Of a DNA stretch of 64,000 nucleotides, positions 1 to 10,570 are shown piece after piece (positions within the stretch are counted from its first letter, which is position 1; every line of letters begins with the position of its first letter). The translations under genes were made by a program, and so were the position numbers. The notes beneath the pieces are model-generated. The model was not told where the DNA came from, did no database searches, and worked only from the letters and a program-made list of their open reading frames with translations. This DNA is from Ailanthus altissimus (taxonomy: Eukaryota > Streptophyta > Magnoliopsida > Sapindales > Simaroubaceae), in contig CAMPEX010000001.1 in the NCBI GenBank assembly GCA_946807835.1, forward strand, positions 2,743,001 to 2,807,000. The letters run 5' to 3'.

Positions 1-469
1 CCACTGGAGCTCAATGTTGCGGTCACTGGGCTGTTGCATGTAAATGGTCGTATCGTTGGAGCGATAAGGGTCTGGCGTTGGGCTATCACTGGCACGATGG
101 CGAGTTGGCACTGGGGCAATGAACTACGACTTAAATTGGTCATTTTTTCTATTTTCTTATTTTGATCACTATTCCAACGTTGGTGCAAAAATTCTTGTGG
201 CGCTAAGGTGACAGGTCCATATTTTTAAAAGTTTACATTTTAGTCCCTATTTTTTCTCCTTTTACGTCGTTACTATAAATTTCGTTGAAGTCCCTATAAA
301 TAACATTAATGCACATAAATAACCATTTATTCTCATAAAATAATAAAATATCAAAATAAAAATATGAAAAAATATATGACAAATATGCCCTTATCACTTA
401 TCCGTGCAAAAGGTACATTTCTTATGGTTAGCTAACAACCTTTCTTTCCTTAAAACCTATAAATAAGTT
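1..469. other. Non-coding sequence, unassigned
   Basis: No convincing coding sequence. The first 120 bases are relatively GC-rich and repeat short CACTGG/GTTG-like words, loosely like the patch at 51350-51540. The rest is AT-rich. It may belong to an LTR or an untranslated part of an older element, but I cannot align it to anything else in the window. Confidence 0.4.
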
Positions 470-1062
470 TTAAATGTTCAACGTGATCGTCCAAGTTTTT
501 GCTATAGATCAGGATGTCATCAAAGTAGACAACTACAAATTTGCCAATGGAAGCATGCAAAACATGGTTCATAATCTCATGAAAGTATTAGGTGTATTAG
601 TTAATCCAAAATGTATAACTAACCACTCATACAAAGCATAATTTGTTTTAAATGTAGCTTTCCACTCATCATCTTCTTTTATCCTAATCTGATGGTATCT
701 ACTCTTAAGATCAATCTTAGAAAACACACAAGACCCATCTGTTCATCTAACGTATCATCTAATTGAGGAATGGGATGGTGATACTTTACTGTAATGTTGT
801 TGATGGCTCGATAATCAACACACATCCTTCATGTCCCATCGTTCTTAGGCACTAGTAGCACTGGAACCGAAAAAGGACTCATGCTCTTTCTAACATACCT
901 CTTTTCCATCAACTCATTAACCTGCCGTTGAAGTTCCTTAACCTCATCGGGATTACTTCTATAGGCTTATCAATTTGAAAATTTTGTACTGGGTATGAAA
1001 TCAATTTAATATTCAATTCCTCGAATTGGAGGTGAGCTTGGAGGCACCTCCTCAAGAAAGAT
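470..1062 (-). pseudogene. Ty3/gypsy reverse transcriptase fragment (family H element)
   Basis: Degenerate reverse transcriptase of an old minus-strand gypsy polyprotein. On the minus strand I can read the start of the domain (PPIRGIEYQIDL-like, near 1000-1050), a VPKNDG-like motif near 840, and the catalytic [10 protein letters not shown] block near 505-535. Stops and frame changes break it, so it is not functional. The 5' continuation of the same polyprotein lies at 1508-1970 and then, beyond the B1 insertion, at 21758-22160. RNase H and integrase should lie to the left but are absent; the fragment fades out near 470. Confidence 0.75.
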
Positions 1063-1507
1063 TGATAGGGTAGCAACCCATGGTTAGCGAATAATATGAA
1101 GCCCAATATGCAACCCAAGCCCAATCTGAAGTCAACCATACTTAATGGAGTCAAAGGAACATTGAATTTCGTCATTAGCTTTTATAGCTATTTTTTAGTG
1201 CTCATTAAATTTGTTTTGATGTTTGTGTTGTTTAGGAAATTTAATATGGTATTTAAGTTTGTCTTGGAACTTTAGTTTGGCTTTTTCTATACTTGGAGAA
1301 TTATTCTAAGTATTTAGTATTTAAACTAGTAAATTCTGTATTTTTTAGTGGCTTTTGATGATTAATGAAAATTAGAATACTCTACAAAGAGTTCAGTTCA
1401 GAATTTTAATTTTTCTGAGCTAATTTTATTTTATCTTGTTGAACGATATCAAAAAACCTCGTCTTCATGAATGATATCACCAACCCATCAACGCTTGTCC
1501 TACGTCA
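1063..1507 (+). repeat. Solo LTR G3 (G-like family) inside the H-family pol
   Basis: Begins TGATAGGG and ends ACGTCA. Flanks AAGAT (1058-1062) and AAGAC (1508-1512) look like a TSD with one change. Removing it rejoins the pol text on either side (EFEDVF followed by the EEVPP/PPIRGIE region). About 80 bases at its right end, read on the minus strand, match the start of the G1 and G2 LTRs (GTGAT.TCATTCA.GAAGACGA, then a GTTCAACAA block). The remainder is diverged, so it is a relative rather than a close copy of G. Confidence 0.6.
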
Positions 1508-1970
1508 AAGACATCCTCAAATTCATGCAAAAGAGAAATAATACTACTCGGCAAAGATCCGGCAAGACCGTTAGTACACAAAAGGACGTCCTTATATTTG
1601 AGTACTATAAGGGGTTGTTGTGAAAATGAAGCTCTTTTGATCTCACCTTGTTTTGCAATGTAGTTGTATTTTTCCTCTTTTGTACTCACCAAGGCCGCAA
1701 CTCTCTCCCTTTCCTTCTCACCCTCTTTCATGCTTTTGCTTTTATCTTTTTCTTTCATCTCTTTATCTTTTCTCTCAACTTTGGCCTCCCTTTCTTTTTC
1801 TTTTCTATTTTCACTAATTTTTTGCATCTTGAGTTGGTCTTCGAGAACTTGTTTTGGAGTCAATGGTATATGTGATATAGGCTACTTTTTGATAATAAAA
1901 GAGTACTTGTTGGTGTAACCGTCATGCGTGACTCGACAATCGTACTACCATGGTCTTCCAATAGGATATA
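1508..1970 (-). pseudogene. Gypsy polyprotein linker between protease and reverse transcriptase (family H element)
   Basis: A reading frame at 1477-1863 starts MTPKQVLEDQ, continues through a highly charged Lys/Glu-rich stretch of about 45 residues, and ends QPLIVLKYKDVLL...HEFEDVFD. This layout is typical of the linker joining protease to reverse transcriptase in several plant gypsy polyproteins. Just outside it (1895-1965) the end of the protease region with a GRPW-like motif is still readable. The last codons of the frame come from the inserted LTR at 1063-1507. The coding sequence breaks at 1970, where B1 inserted, and resumes at 21758. Confidence 0.75.
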
Positions 1971-2685
1971 TGATGCAGGTTCAAGAGTTTAATACAGAAT
2001 TCAATGAGATTGGAAGAATGAGAGACAATCACACCACTTTTATTAAAATAAACTCAAACATTGATAAAACGAAAGAGATACAAAATGAAGCTCACTATTC
2101 ATGAGGTAAATAATGTGATACAAAATAACTCACGATCCAATAAATCCTAGAAGAGATACAGGACTCTCAAACTCACCACTATAAGGAATCTACCCAAGAG
2201 ATACAAAGTTCAATGAAGAAACTCTCACAACAAAACTCTCCAAAGGTTACAAGTGTTTTAAAACTCAACTAATTTCTTTTCCCTTCTCATTTCATCCTTT
2301 ATGGTATTTATAGAAACCACTTCGGATGTCTTTTGTAAACACTCATTACAACATTCAAACTTGATGGCTGTGAGTTTACAAATTTCAAAAGATAACAATT
2401 AAGTCTTCAATTCCTGCAAGTTGTCAAGACTTGGTTCACTTATTGACTGCCTAACCTTCCTCAAATTATTAGACTTCATCTTTCTCTAGAAAACTTAGAT
2501 TCATATGCTGTAATGATTTAGAACCTAGACACATAGAGTTTTCCAACAGTATAAAGATTGCCCAGTAATTCCTTCTGAAATAGTACCAGATTAATTTCAA
2601 ACTTTCCTTTTAGTTTATAAATATTACTAATGTAAATTCATTAGGTTCTAGTTTTAGCTCCATGCAATCTAACACTCATGTGTCA
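1971..2685 (-). repeat. 3' LTR of B1
   Basis: 715 bases, starting TGATGCAGGTTCAAG and ending CATGTGTCA on the plus strand. It aligns along its length with the 781-bp LTRs of B2, with many substitutions and indels. The body of the element begins at 2686 with the polypurine tract and pol C-terminus on the minus strand. Confidence 0.85.
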
Positions 2686-4322
2686 AACTCTTCTGGTTGA
2701 AGAATACTCGTCCTCGAGTCATCAATTTTGTCATCAACCTTATAAGGAGATAGATCAGCAACATTGAATACATTGGAGACTCCATAAGATTTTGGAAGAT
2801 CAATTTTGTATGCAATTTTCCCAATTCGCTTAATCACCTTAAATGGTCTTTCAGCTCATGGTTTGAGTTTGACAAACTTACCATGAGAGAATATTTTTTT
2901 TTTTTCTGAGATGAACCCAAACTAAATCTCTTTCTTGAAATTTCATATGCTTGTGATGCTTATTGGTGCTCTTTTGGTACGTCTCATTTTGCTTCAATAT
3001 TTTCTTCCTAACTTCTTCATGCAGTTTTTTTGATGTTTTTTACTCATTCTTAAGCATCTACACTAAATTGGTAAGTAGTTAGAAAAGGGACTAAATTCAA
3101 TGAACTTGTGGGATTCTTACTATAAATAATTTCAAAAGGACTATATTGGCCTTTTATCCGGTTGTAAGCAAATTCAACTTGAGCCAAAATAAGATTCTAC
3201 TGACGAATGTTCTTTCCAACATAACACCTCAAAAGGTTTCCCAAACTGCAATTTTTGACTTCTGTTTGTCCAATAGTTTGAGGGAGATGGGAAGAACTGA
3301 AGTTGAGTTGAGTTCCAAGCTTCCTCCAAAGAGTGTGCCAAAAGTGACTCATGAACCTAATATCACAATTTGAGATGATGGTCTTAGAAATTGCATGTAG
3401 TTTGTCAATCTCTTGAAAATATACATGAGAAGCATCAAGAGTTTTGTTGCAAGGAACAAAGTGAGCCACCTTGGAAAAATGATCCACCACCATGACAGAA
3501 TGTTTATTTCTTTGAGTTCTTGGTAATGCCACAATAAAATCCATGCTAACATCTTCCCAAATTGTTGTAAGAATGGGAAGTAAAGTGTACAAACTAGTAT
3601 TTTGGTCATGACATTTAGCCACATGACAGATTTTACACCTATCCACATGCCTTAGAACATCCTTCTTCATCTTTAGCCAATAAATATTTTCTTGTATCAA
3701 TGCCAAATTCTTGTATCTCCCAAAATGTCTGCCAAGTCCACCATCATAAGATTCTTTAATAATAGACTCTTGAAGATAGCATTGGGAAATACGTAAGCGG
3801 TTGCCTGTAAAAAGATATCCATCATGCAACAAAAATTGCTGAAAAGAGCCATGCTTTTGCAGTCCTCTATGATTTTTTCCAAAATAAGCATCGTCTTTAC
3901 AATGTTCCTTCACTATTTTAAGGCCTGCAACATTCACTTGCATGGAGGATAGCAAGGAATATTTTTGACTTAATGCATTAGCCGCAACTTTTTGAACTTC
4001 AAATTTATGCTTAATAGTGAAGTTGAAGGATTAAAGAAATTCAACCCAATAAGTATGACGCCTATTAAGTTTGTGCTGGCTATTTTTGAATTTAAGTGCT
4101 TTGTGATCAGAATAAAGAACAAAAGGTTTTGGAAGAAGATAATGACTTCAATGATCTAGAGCTCGACAAATAGCATAGAACTCTTTATTATAAGTAGAAT
4201 ACTTCTTATGGGAATCACTCAATATTTTACTAGAGAAAGCAATGGGGTTTACCTTTATGACCGAGGATAGCACCAGTTCCCACATTAGATGCATTACACT
4301 CAATTTTGAACCTTCGTGAAAA
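2686..4322 (-). pseudogene. B1 pol, 3' part: integrase and RNase H remnants
   Basis: Collinear with B2 55594-57240. The best-preserved stretch is 3197-3955 (252 codons). It contains the HHCC zinc finger (CKIC), the first catalytic Asp context (MDFIVALPRTQRN) and the remains of the integrase core. The second catalytic Asp context, SDRDTKF in B2, reads SNCDIRF here, so that Asp is lost. The glutamate context is changed from QTDGQTE to QTIGQTE. Further right, RNase H remnants run to 4322, where C1 interrupts them. The text continues at 16830 with no bases missing apart from the target duplication. Confidence 0.85.
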
Positions 4323-4984
4323 TGATGTGAACCTCAAAAAGAAAATTGAGATTTGATGCTTAATGAGGTTCCTTTGCCAATAATCATTCTAATTCAAATT
4401 TTTAGATAAACAAAAGTATAAGAAACTTGACCTGTTATCTATAAGAGATAAGAACCAGAGGTTTAAGAAAATTTTAGATGCCACACTCAAGATAGTTAAG
4501 AAGTTGTGAGTGATAAGTCTGAAAGAATGCCACAAGATTAAATCTTGATAATTTCTAAATATAGTTCTTTGAAGAACCTAAGAGAAAACTCTCAACATTA
4601 ATATCATCAATTTTGTCTCCCTCCCTCTCATCTCTCATGTACTTATAGAGGCATCTTGCATTTTTTAGCATTTATTATAGCAATTAATGGTAACTTACAA
4701 TTACTGACTACCAACTACTACCAACAACTTAGGCACTTAGAATGCTAGTATTTATTACAATAATTAATGAAAACTTATAACTACTAACTACCAACAACTA
4801 CCAATTTTGAGGTTTCACTTCAAACTGACTGTCAAACTTTGCAACCACAATAATAAATAGAGTTGTAGGCTTCTAGGAGCTTCTCATCACATAGGTTACT
4901 CACATGAGCTAATTTTGCTGCTATTCCCTATCACCCATGATGCTAAATGGACCTTATAAAGTTTTGGCAGCTTGGTACATATCT
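4323..4984 (-). repeat. 3' LTR of C1
   Basis: Starts TGATGTGAACCTC and ends near GGTACATATC, a decayed form of the family C terminus GGTTCGCATCA. Aligns with 6600-9774 after nested insertions are removed, and with solo LTRs C3 and C4. Confidence 0.8.
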
Positions 4985-6585
4985 TTCCCCCTCTCTTGAA
5001 AATGATTTGTTCTTAAATTTTTATCAGAATCAAGTAAAACTTTCTTGAACTTTGAAGTTATATTTTGGATGGCGCAGCAATCAGCATACATCTTCCATAA
5101 CACATTCGTCTTAGGCAAAAGCAATATTAGAACTGTAGAATGACTTATGCTCTTACGCACATACCCTTTCTCCATGATCTCACTAACTTGCCTTTAAAGT
5201 TTCTTTGTCTCAAAGGGATTACTTTTATAGACTGGCTTATTTGAAATTAATGCTCCAGGTATAAAATTGATTTGATGCTCAATTCTCTTTATTAACGGTA
5301 AAGCATTAGGTATCTCTACGAGAAACACATCATCAAATTCCTTATTATTGACATGGCATCCAGTATGAAATATGTTGTCATGTTATACCGTCTCATCTTC
5401 TTAGATTTGCAAACTTAATGCACGACTAGTAACCATCAACTCGCCATCTACTAGGTACTCTATATTGTCACTAGCATCTTCTAAAGGCGACATAGGCTTC
5501 TCATCTAATCTGCTTTCAGTTTTAATGACAACAGTATCAGTTTTAATGCAGAACTAGAGTTCTGGCCAAATCTTGCGGAACTCTTCCTATTTACTTATCT
5601 TTCTACCTTATTTGCCATATTCAATAATATATCCAAATCATCTCCATCAATGCCATCATCATTCATGGTATTACGCCTATCATGCCTTTGAACATTAGTA
5701 ACCTAGGTGTCTGTGCCAATTGTGTACTAGATTTAAATTTATCTATCTGTGCATGAACCAGCTCGATCTTTACTTTCAACACTCTCCTCATCTCACCCAT
5801 TAAAGCTTATATAAGTAACTTCGAATCAACTTATTTTGATGCAACTCCAAAAGTATTTTTGTTCTTGTAGTTTGACATATTTGCTGCAAAACAAAGTTAG
5901 AAAAAAAATCTCTCACACTCCCTCACTTATTTCACTCAAAGAATTATTTACTCAACTTTCACTCATGTTTTTCACACAAATTAGGCTTTTAACCTCTTAT
6001 GAACTCACACACTTGCCTTTTTTTTCACTCTTTAGTCTTCTCTTTAGTTCTATATTGAACTAAAATGAACTTAATCGAAAATAATTTGTGACAGTCCAAA
6101 ACTCAACAAATCAACTTCACTAAGGATGAGAATGTGTTAAAGCAAAGGATAAGGAATTTTTAGAATTTAAAAAGCAAAGAGAACAAGGATAAAATGGAAC
6201 AATTGCAATTAGAAAAAAATGACAATTAGGATTGTGTTTTGTTTTAGGATGAACTTGTACAAATAGATACAATTTACACTTGAAGCAACAATATGTTGAG
6301 TAACACTTCAAATAATATAGACAATTTTTTTTTAATTCAAAATTATGAACCTAAAATCAATTGAATCTGAATTTTTTAAAAAGTTTTTTTGGGTTAATTT
6401 TTTAACTTATATGTAATAATAGAACTTGAACTAATTACAGTGAAAAAAACATATAAAAATTGCAGACAAGAAGAAACAAAGATGAAAGTCTACAGAGTTT
6501 AGGGACTAAAACGAAGATGCAGATTTAAAAGAAAAAAACAAATAATGAAATGTAAAGGAACTATCAAACCTGATTTAGAGCCTAT
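4985..6585 (-). pseudogene. C1 internal region: deleted gag-pol with RT-tail fusion
   Basis: Only scraps of the polyprotein remain. A 73-codon frame at 4954-5175 begins with reverse transcriptase sequence (MEKGYVRKSISHS...CCAIQN) and jumps directly to the pol C-terminal tail (NLRTNHFQERGKD). The catalytic RT block, RNase H and all of integrase are therefore deleted. To the right, 5176-5370 matches the segment before RT and 5560-5830 resembles gag. The rest up to 6585 is leader. Part of the leader (about 5845-5950) matches 53290-53390 of the D-family element. Not functional. Confidence 0.7.
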
Positions 6586-6597
6586 GCTCTGATACCA
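6586..6597 (-). promoter_or_regulatory. Primer-binding site of C1
   Basis: Minus-strand TGGTATCAGAGC, complementary to the 3' end of plant initiator-Met tRNA, two bases inside the 5' LTR. It sets the element's orientation as minus. Confidence 0.85.
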
Positions 6598-7155
6598 AAT
6601 GATGTGAACCTCACAAAGAAAAGTGAGATTCAACACTCAATGAGATTCCTTTTCCAAGCATTATTCTAATTAAGATCTTTAAATAAACAAAATTACAAGA
6701 AACTTGACCTGTTATCTATAAGAGATAAGAACTAGAGGTATAAGAAGATTATAGACGCCACACTCAAGATATTTAATAAATTGTGAGTGATAATTCTGAA
6801 ATAATGCCACAAGAAGAAATCTGGATAAGTTCTAAATAAAGTTCTTTAAAGAACCTAAGAGAAAACTCTCAACAATAATATCATCAATTTTGTCTCCCTC
6901 CCCCTTATCTTTCATGTACTTATAGAGACCTATTGAGTTATCTAGAATTTATTACAACAATTTATGGCAACTTACAACTACTAACTACTAACTACTACCA
7001 ATAACTTAGGCACTTAGAATACTAGCAATTATTACAACAATCAATGAAAACTTATAACTACTAACTATCAACAACTACCAATACTAAGACTTCACTTCAA
7101 ACTGACTATCAAACTTTATAACCACAACAATAAATGGAGTCATAGGCTCTTAGAG

Positions 7156-8867
7156 TGATACGATCCATGCCAAGATTTTGATAAAGTTATGGATCAAAAA
7201 TGACTCCAAAATCGTCAAGAAACAAATTTGTATGAAATCGCAACCCGTTGTTTATATTGAAGCAAGAACCTTGGTATAATGAAGATGCCACAATCAATTA
7301 TAGAATCATTGATTGATAAGTCGAAGGAGAACGCTACAAAAAATATTCCGATAAGTTCAAAGAGTTCTAAAAGAACCAAAGAGAATTTTCTTAATCAAAT
7401 TACTAAATGCTTTCCTATCATCCCTTATATATTTATAGTGAACATTTGAGATTCTAGCATTTATTACAATATTGAATAACAACTTCAAAAAATAGTAACT
7501 ACCAACTACTACTAACATGGTTTTTAACTAGCGTTTTCAAACCTTGCAATTACAACAATAAATCTTGTAGACTTTAACTAACTATCAACCACCAATAACT
7601 AATGATGAAAAGCATTAATTTTGACAACCATACACCCCAATAGCTAGATAGCTATGATACACATGGAATGCAAATTAACACCCTCCAACGAATTGAAACA
7701 AACCCGATCATTCAAGAATGAAGTAAGAGAAACTATTCTAATACTTAATCAATGGAATTATGGTAAAATAATTAGAACAGTACTTTGATTTTCCCAAAAC
7801 GCCACAAACTATGAAAGTTGATAAGTTTAACGAAAAACAAAGATTTGAAGGATTTGAACACCACAAGTTGAATAAACTTAATAAGTTCCAAAGTTCATGC
7901 AAGAACTTAAAAACAAAACACTCTCAAGTGCTCCAAACTTTGGACAAAATCAGCCTTGTTTATATAGAACAAAGGCCTTAACAATTACAAATTACACCAC
8001 TTAAGATAACTGTAGCATAACTCATTTGTAACTCCTTTTTTAACTCTTTTGCATTTACCAACTTGCACACCACATTATATTAATCATATCCGATCATGCT
8101 CCTTAATCACATCTGATCCATTGAACCTTAATTTGCACTACATAGCACTTGCTCACCAACATGGCCGAATGGCCTTTTTATTCTTCAAGATAAGCTAAAA
8201 ACTTCATTCTAATAGAGCTGGACTCTTGTCTACATGATTTGGACTTACTTGAATCATGTTGACCATTTTAGATTCTTCTTGCATCCTTAGAACCTTTACC
8301 AAAACTGGACTAGCTTGCTCCTTCCAAATGTTTTCCACTAAACAAGATAAGGCTTCTTTCATTCTTTTAGCTTTAGCTCTCATCATTGGTCCTCCATGAA
8401 CATTTAAAGGATCTTTTTCAACCTTAGCCGAATGGTGATCAACTTGCTGGTTCTCATCAACTAAGATTTTATTTCAAATATTACAACTATTATCATAAAT
8501 GTTTATTGTAGGCTCCCAAAAGCTTCTAACAACATTGGGTTGCTCAAATTGGCTGTTATTTCCATCATTCCCTAACACTTGATAAGTCAAACTTAGGTAA
8601 TCACCAATTTAGAAAACTCCTCTAATTCCATCCACTTTGTGATCTGAGAAATTTCTTCTAGATTATTTCAAAGCTTGAATCATGAAAATCCAACTTTGTG
8701 GAACACGTGGAATATCTTTCTTGCACCCCCATGAATTTCCCTCTTCCCAAATATTTTGAATTAGTCAATTCAGAGTTTCTTTGAACCTTTTAGCTCGAGC
8801 CATTAAAATCGGACCAACTGCAACTTGAATAGGTTCTGCATTCTATTTGTTAGTCGTGCCCTCATCA
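7156..8867 (-). repeat. Solo LTR D1, interrupted by solo LTR E
   Basis: Starts TGATACGATCCA and ends CTCATCA; pieces 7156-7602 and 8460-8867 align with D2 (53762-54718). Its end encodes, on the minus strand, the tail motif GPILMARAKRFKETL, comparable to GPITRAKAK in family A. Flanks TAGAG and CAGGG are only a weak TSD match (3 of 5). No internal region is present, so it is a solo LTR. Confidence 0.75.
7603..8459 (-). repeat. Solo LTR E inside D1
   Basis: 857 bases, TGATGAAAAG...TTCTCATCA, flanked by a perfect 5-bp TSD ACTAA (7598-7602 and 8460-8464). This is the deepest level of the nest (H element > B1 > C1 > D1 > E). Its right part, read on the minus strand, carries an open tail with GPMMRAKAKRMKEAL (about 8325-8390). 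No other copy of the family occurs in the window. Confidence 0.88.
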
Positions 8868-8908
8868 CAGGGGCTTCTCATCACATGGGCTACTCACATG
8901 AGCTGCTA

Positions 8909-9700
8909 TTGATGTGCCTTAATTTCCAGAAAAATAGATTATTCTAAAATTCGAATAAAAATCTGATTCTTTTGTTGGTTATATTTCTTGAAGTATTTAG
9001 GTTGAATTATAACAAAATTAAATGATAATTTTGATAGAGGATAGAACTAAATAGATACCTTGATAAGTCAAATGGACACCACACGGATCAATTTAGGGTT
9101 TGACGCCACACTCTTGGTGATCAAAGAGTGATAAGTCACCAACTGTCTTCAAGAGCTAGAAAACTTGAGAAGACAATTTTGTGAGAGAAATAGCTCTTCC
9201 ATTTCGTGCTTCCAATTCCAAAATGAGGCAACTGCCTCTATAAGACTTTAACATACCTTATATAGGCTTACAAAATGAGGGAAAACCCTAATGTTACCTA
9301 CTTAACTTAAAAAGCCCAAAATAAGTCCAATATGACTTAACAATTTAAAATAAAGCTAAAAAAGTTTAAAATGGCCCAAATACATAAAAATAGCAACATA
9401 AGAAGTAAATTAAGCCCAATAGCATGGAAAGAAAGCCCTCAACTGCTTCTTTAAGCCCAACGTCACCAAAAGTCTCTAAGTCACGTCCCAATCTCTAATT
9501 GAAGACAAATAAACACATTTAACATATTTTCATTCAGATCGCAAGCTTTTAATCCTATAGAAGCTTTAATAGCTCCAATTTGACTACTTATGGCCCTTTG
9601 AAGCTGTCTAGCCTTAGCCCTTGTTATTGGACCATCTGAAATCTCCTTTACGCTCAAGTCACCTTCTTGAGTTTATTTAGAACCTTCATGATGCACATCA
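8909..9700 (-). repeat. Solo LTR A1 (long form)
   Basis: 792 bases from TGATGTGCCTT to GATGCACATCA with perfect TSD GCTAT (8904-8908 and 9701-9705), inserted in C1's 5' LTR. It carries the long U5-side segment absent from A3 and A4. The tail-coding part near 9600-9700 (RAKA-type motif) is present but mutated. Confidence 0.9.
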
Positions 9701-9779
9701 GCTATGCTGCTGTTCCCCATCACCCATGGATGCTCAATAAACCTTGTGAAGTTTCGGCAACTTGGTTCGCATCACAAAA

Positions 9780-10570
9780 TGATGTGCCTTGATTTTCAGA
9801 AAAATAGATAATTCCAAAATTAGAATAAAATATAGTTCTTTTGTTGGTTATTTTTCTTTAAGTGTTTAGGCTGAATTATAACAAAATTAAAGGATAAAGT
9901 TAATGGAGGATAGAAACTAAGTAGATACCTTGATAAGTCAGATGGACTCCACAATGATCAATTTAGGATTTGACGCCACACTCTTGGTGATCAAAAAGTG
10001 ATAAGTCACCAACTGTCATCAAGAGTTAGAAAACTCGAGAAGACAATTTTGTGAGAGAAATAGCTCTTCTATTTCGTGCTTCCAATTCTAAAATGAGGCA
10101 ACTGCCTCTATAAGACTTTAACATGCCTTATATAAGATTACAAAATGAGGGAAAACCCTAATGTTACCTAATTAACTTAAAAAGCCCAAAATGAGCCCAA
10201 TATGACTTAACAATTTAAAATAAAACTAAATAAGTTCAAAATGGCCCAAATACATAAAACTAGCAACATAAGAAGTAAATTAAGCCTAATAGCATGGAAA
10301 GAAAGACCTTAGCTGCTTCTTTAAGCTCAACGTCACCAAACGTCTCTAAATCACGTCCCAATCTCTAATTGAAGACAAATAAACACATTTAGCTCATTTC
10401 AATTCTGATCGCAAGCTTCTAATCCCATAGAAGCTTCAATAGCTCCAATTTGTCTACTTATGGCCCTTTGAATCTGTTTAGCCTTAGCCCTTGTTATTGG
10501 ACCATCTGAAGCCTCCTTTATGCTTAGCTCACCTTCTTGAGTTGATTTAGAACTTTCATGATGCACATCA
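9780..10570 (-). repeat. 3' LTR of A2
   Basis: Long-form family A LTR, TGATGTGCCTT...GATGCACATCA with terminal inverted octamer TGATGTGC/GCACATCA. Read on the minus strand, its first 170 or so bases encode the pol tail with [15 protein letters not shown]. Confidence 0.9.

Larger units (their letters stand above)
4323..9774 (-). mobile_element. Element C1: internally deleted gypsy element with nested solo LTRs
   Basis: 3' LTR 4323-4984, deleted coding core 4985-6585, primer-binding site 6586-6597, 5' LTR 6600-9774. The 5' LTR is expanded by solo LTRs D1 (with E inside) and A1. Left flank GAAAA (4318-4322) and right flank CAAAA (9775-9779) fit a TSD with one mutation; the undisturbed B2 sequence has CAAAA at this place. 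It inserted into the RNase H region of B1. Confidence 0.85.
6600..9774 (-). repeat. 5' LTR of C1, split by solo LTRs D1/E and A1
   Basis: LTR pieces are 6600-7155, 8868-8908 and 9701-9774. Together they match the C1 left LTR, C3 and C4 in order, ending GGTTCGCATCA. The first gap holds D1 (with E) and the second holds A1. Piece order and phase are exact, so this is nesting rather than rearrangement. Confidence 0.85.

Noticed and set aside
1648..1918. Plus-strand Phe/Leu/Ser-rich frames that look like small membrane proteins
   Set aside because: They are the antisense of the Lys/Glu-rich linker of a gypsy polyprotein (1477-1863); AAG/GAA repeats read backwards as Phe/Leu/Ser.
8204..8386. 60-codon frame as an independent small gene
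   Set aside because: It is the LTR-encoded pol tail of solo LTR E (RAKAKRMKEAL), not a separate gene.
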